A stretch of DNA of 64,000 nucleotides. It comes from Candidatus Zixiibacteriota bacterium (GTDB lineage: Bacteria; Zixibacteria; MSB-5A5; GN15; FEB-12). How positions within the stretch are numbered: position 1 is the first letter of the stretch; the number at the start of each line of letters is the position of its first letter. Shown here piece by piece: positions 62,467-64,000 of this stretch. The notes under the pieces are model-generated. The model was not told where the DNA came from, ran no database searches, and was given only the letters and a program-made list of their open reading frames with translations. The position numbers were made by a program, and so were the translations under genes. The DNA is taken from assembly GCA_035380245.1 (NCBI GenBank), contig DAOSXA010000001.1:406069-470068 (forward strand). The letters are read 5' to 3'.

Positions 62467-62847
62467 CGTGGGCGGCAGACGTCATCGTCAGCCTGGTATC
62501 GACCTGCCCGGAACGTCTTTCCCACGAAAGGGAGTGTTGAAAAAGCCGTACGCGCGGATGTTCAGCAAAACACGTCAGTAATGCGGGCGACACAAGGCCG
62601 CCCGCTACGCGAGGTCAGGGTTCTTTAACGCGTAGCGGCGGGGCTTGTCTCCGCCGCGATGGAGGTTTGTCAACAATCCCCGAGGGGGGGAAATTCGCAC
62701 CCAACACCTTTTCGGCACGTCTCGGGGAGACGTGCCCTACAATGTCAGGTTGCATGCAAGCAAACCTGACCTACTTCATCCGCTGCAGGTTCGAAGACGG
62801 ACCTGTGCTACGGAAACTCACAAAGCCAGGCCCCACGTACTATCCGG
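62467..62847. repeat. intergenic repeat cluster
   Basis: Contains a GGGCGGCAGACGTC module near 62470, the 165-bp element copy 3, a worn module C near 62677, and module A with C:G stem variant at 62714-62740. A GTCAGGTTGC/CCTGAC hairpin is near 62744, and module D with GCAGGT/ACCTGT around TCGAAGACGG is at 62785-62806. No gene is supported. Confidence 0.75.
62510..62674 (+). repeat. 165-bp MITE-like element, copy 3
   Basis: Begins GGAACGTCTTTCCC and ends TTTGTCAAC. The inverted ends are GTTGAAAAAGCC (62536-62547) and GGTTTGTCAAC (62664-62674); the inner inverted pair is intact. Confidence 0.85.
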
Positions 62848-63414
62848 TCAGTTGACCACTCCCAGCGTGTCCCAGGTGACCTGAGTGAGGTGCAGACCGT
62901 CCCAGCGGTAGCCGTACTTGACATGAAGTGTGGGACAACATGAAGGATCGTCGGGACCGTGGGTAACCATGTCGACCACGATGAAACCGTTGTTGGCCGC
63001 GACACCGTTGACGCGGGTGCGGTCGCCGAGTGATTCCTGAGCCAGGTCGAGCGGTTGGCCGTTTTCGTTGATCAAGACGTGCAACGAAGTAAAATACCCG
63101 GAACCACCGCCGGACCAACCGAACACGACAGCCGCATCGCCGTGGCCGTCGTCGTCGAGATCATCAAAGGCCGCTTTGATCATGTCGGCTTCCATGTACA
63201 TATCCCGGTCGGCGGGATCGCTTTCATATCGGCCGTTCTCCAACACCACCGTCTGCCCCTCCATACCGAGATCGTACTCGGCGTTGGCGACATCCCCGGG
63301 GCCAAGTTTTGAGGTTGGCTCGGCCTTACCCCGGGGTTCTTCTTTCTTGCCGCAACCGGTGAACAGCAGCGTTGCCGCCACCAACAAAACGAGTATCCGA
63401 AACAATCCGTTCAT
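62848..63414 (-). CDS. hypothetical lipoprotein with FG-GAP-like segment
   Basis: This 188-residue protein has a lipoprotein signal (LLFTGCGKK, lipidated Cys about 21). A central acidic loop DLDDDGHGDAAVVFG resembles an FG-GAP/EF-hand calcium loop, and a double cysteine occurs in DDPSCCPTLHVKY. The last feature resembles the LppP/LprE type of secreted lipoproteins. The mature domain is beta-rich. Function is unknown. It lies 4 nt downstream of the AIM24-like gene, so the two share a transcript. Confidence 0.7.
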   Translation of the reverse strand: MNGLFRILVLLVAATLLFTGCGKKEEPRGKAEPTSKLGPGDVANAEYDLGMEGQTVVLENGRYESDPADRDMYMEADMIKAAFDDLDDDGHGDAAVVFGWSGGGSGYFTSLHVLINENGQPLDLAQESLGDRTRVNGVAANNGFIVVDMVTHGPDDPSCCPTLHVKYGYRWDGLHLTQVTWDTLGVVN

Positions 63415-63418
63415 ATCG

Positions 63419-64000
63419 TCAATCCCCTTGTAAAAAGCCGCCCAGCAGATCGCCGCCGAAGCCGCCTATGCCTTTCTTTTCCCCTTTGTTGTTCCAGCGC
63501 GCGGCGGAAATAACCCGATCGGCCAGGCGCGAAAACGGCAAAGACTGGAGATAAACCTTGCCCGGCCCCTGCATCAAAGCGAAAAACAATCCCTCACCAC
63601 CGAACAGGGCGTTTTTGAAACCACCGATATATTTAATGTCGTAATCCACCGTCGGGGCAAACGCGACAAGACAACCGGTGTCGACTCGCAGAATTTCACC
63701 GATCGCCAGCTCACGCTCGATGATCGTGCCGCCGGCATGGACGAATGCCAGACCGTCCCCTTCGAGCCGCTGCAGAATGAATCCCTCGCCGCCGAACAGC
63801 CCGGCTCCGATCCGTTTCGTAAAGGCGACCTCGATCTCGATCCCCTTGGCCGCGCAAAGGAACGAGTCTTTCTGGCAGATGAACTGCCCGCCCAACCGGG
63901 ATAAATCGAGCGGGATCACCTTGCCCGGAAAAGGCGCTCCGAAGGCGGCGTGTCGTTTCGTTTGGCTGACGTTCATGAACGAAGTAATGAAAAAAGACTC
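63419..64000 (-). CDS. AIM24/TIGR00266 family protein, 5' partial
   Basis: The frame stays open to the right edge. The codons before the internal ATG at 63976 read ESFFITSF, which matches the usual family segment, so the start lies outside the window and at least 194 codons are present. Family features are FGAPFPGKVIPLDL, FICQKDSFLCAAKGIEIEV, GLFGGEGFILQRLEGDG, FKNALFGGEGLFFA and the C-terminal Gly-rich tail. AIM24-type proteins are beta-sandwich trimers of uncertain function. It is co-transcribed with the lipoprotein downstream. Confidence 0.9.
   Translation of the reverse strand, partial: ESFFITSFMNVSQTKRHAAFGAPFPGKVIPLDLSRLGGQFICQKDSFLCAAKGIEIEVAFTKRIGAGLFGGEGFILQRLEGDGLAFVHAGGTIIERELAIGEILRVDTGCLVAFAPTVDYDIKYIGGFKNALFGGEGLFFALMQGPGKVYLQSLPFSRLADRVISAARWNNKGEKKGIGGFGGDLLGGFLQGD

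Overview
The window looks like a chromosomal segment of a Gram-negative, probably flagellated bacterium that respires through a membrane quinone pool. The evidence is several lipobox-bearing lipoproteins, an outer-membrane beta-barrel, SecD/SecF/YajC, a chemotaxis receptor behind a sigma28-like promoter, and a full run of membrane complex I genes. Gene content and the GDD/GND-repeat, DUF116 and DUF2914 proteins suggest a little-cultured lineage of the FCB/Zixibacteria type, but this is inference and no marker gene here proves it. TTG starts are frequent (5407, 5880, 11569, 46338, 48203). I see no rRNA, tRNA, CRISPR array, transposase or prophage.

Layout. 1-3.6 kb: two thioredoxin-fold proteins, then a two-gene cytochrome bd-superfamily operon whose large subunit is fused to two c-type haem sites. 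3.7-7.2 kb: GNAT, DUF116 and TPR lipoprotein operon; TM2-like protein; coaX; DUF2914 protein. 7.3-9.8 kb: chemotaxis receptor. 9.8-13.1 kb: lipoproteins, a seven-repeat propeller and a beta-barrel/lipoprotein pair. 13.3-16.5 kb: secD-secF and a small membrane-anchored protein. 16.7-19.5 kb: double-domain M16 protease. 19.5-22.9 kb: two tandem paralogous secreted proteins inside dense palindromic repeats. 23-27.6 kb: Na/Pi cotransporter with PhoU, CaCA exchanger, PTS-EIIA/CBS protein, DUF502 protein. 27.7-37.8 kb: nuoABCDHIJKLMN on the minus strand, without nuoEFG. 38-44 kb: HD-GYP protein, unknown proteins, a GDD-repeat protein, an SRA-like/HNH nuclease and a molbindin. 44-50.4 kb: yajC-def-fmt-rng, a CYTH protein, MscS and CorA. 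50.6-57.6 kb: RidA, a DUF2884-like protein, a 4-hydroxybutyryl-CoA-dehydratase-like protein with altered cluster ligands, a haem-binding-domain lipoprotein and a GAF-GAF-PP2C phosphatase. 57.7-64 kb: M1 peptidase, TPR protein, NapH-like ferredoxin, lipoprotein and an AIM24 protein cut by the window edge.

Redox and envelope functions dominate. Complex I, the bd-like/cytochrome c pair, the NapH-like membrane ferredoxin, the EB_dh-type haem lipoprotein and the thioredoxins could all serve quinone- or cytochrome-linked electron transfer and periplasmic thiol chemistry.

The most unusual signal is non-coding. There is a family of short intergenic hairpins whose stems change in a compensatory way while their loops stay fixed. 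A separate element of exactly 165 bp is present three times and looks like a MITE/REP-doublet. A perfect 152-bp direct repeat flanks the duplicated paralogue. Other points of note are two apparently leaderless promoters and a paralogue whose start codon appears to have mutated from ATG to ATA.
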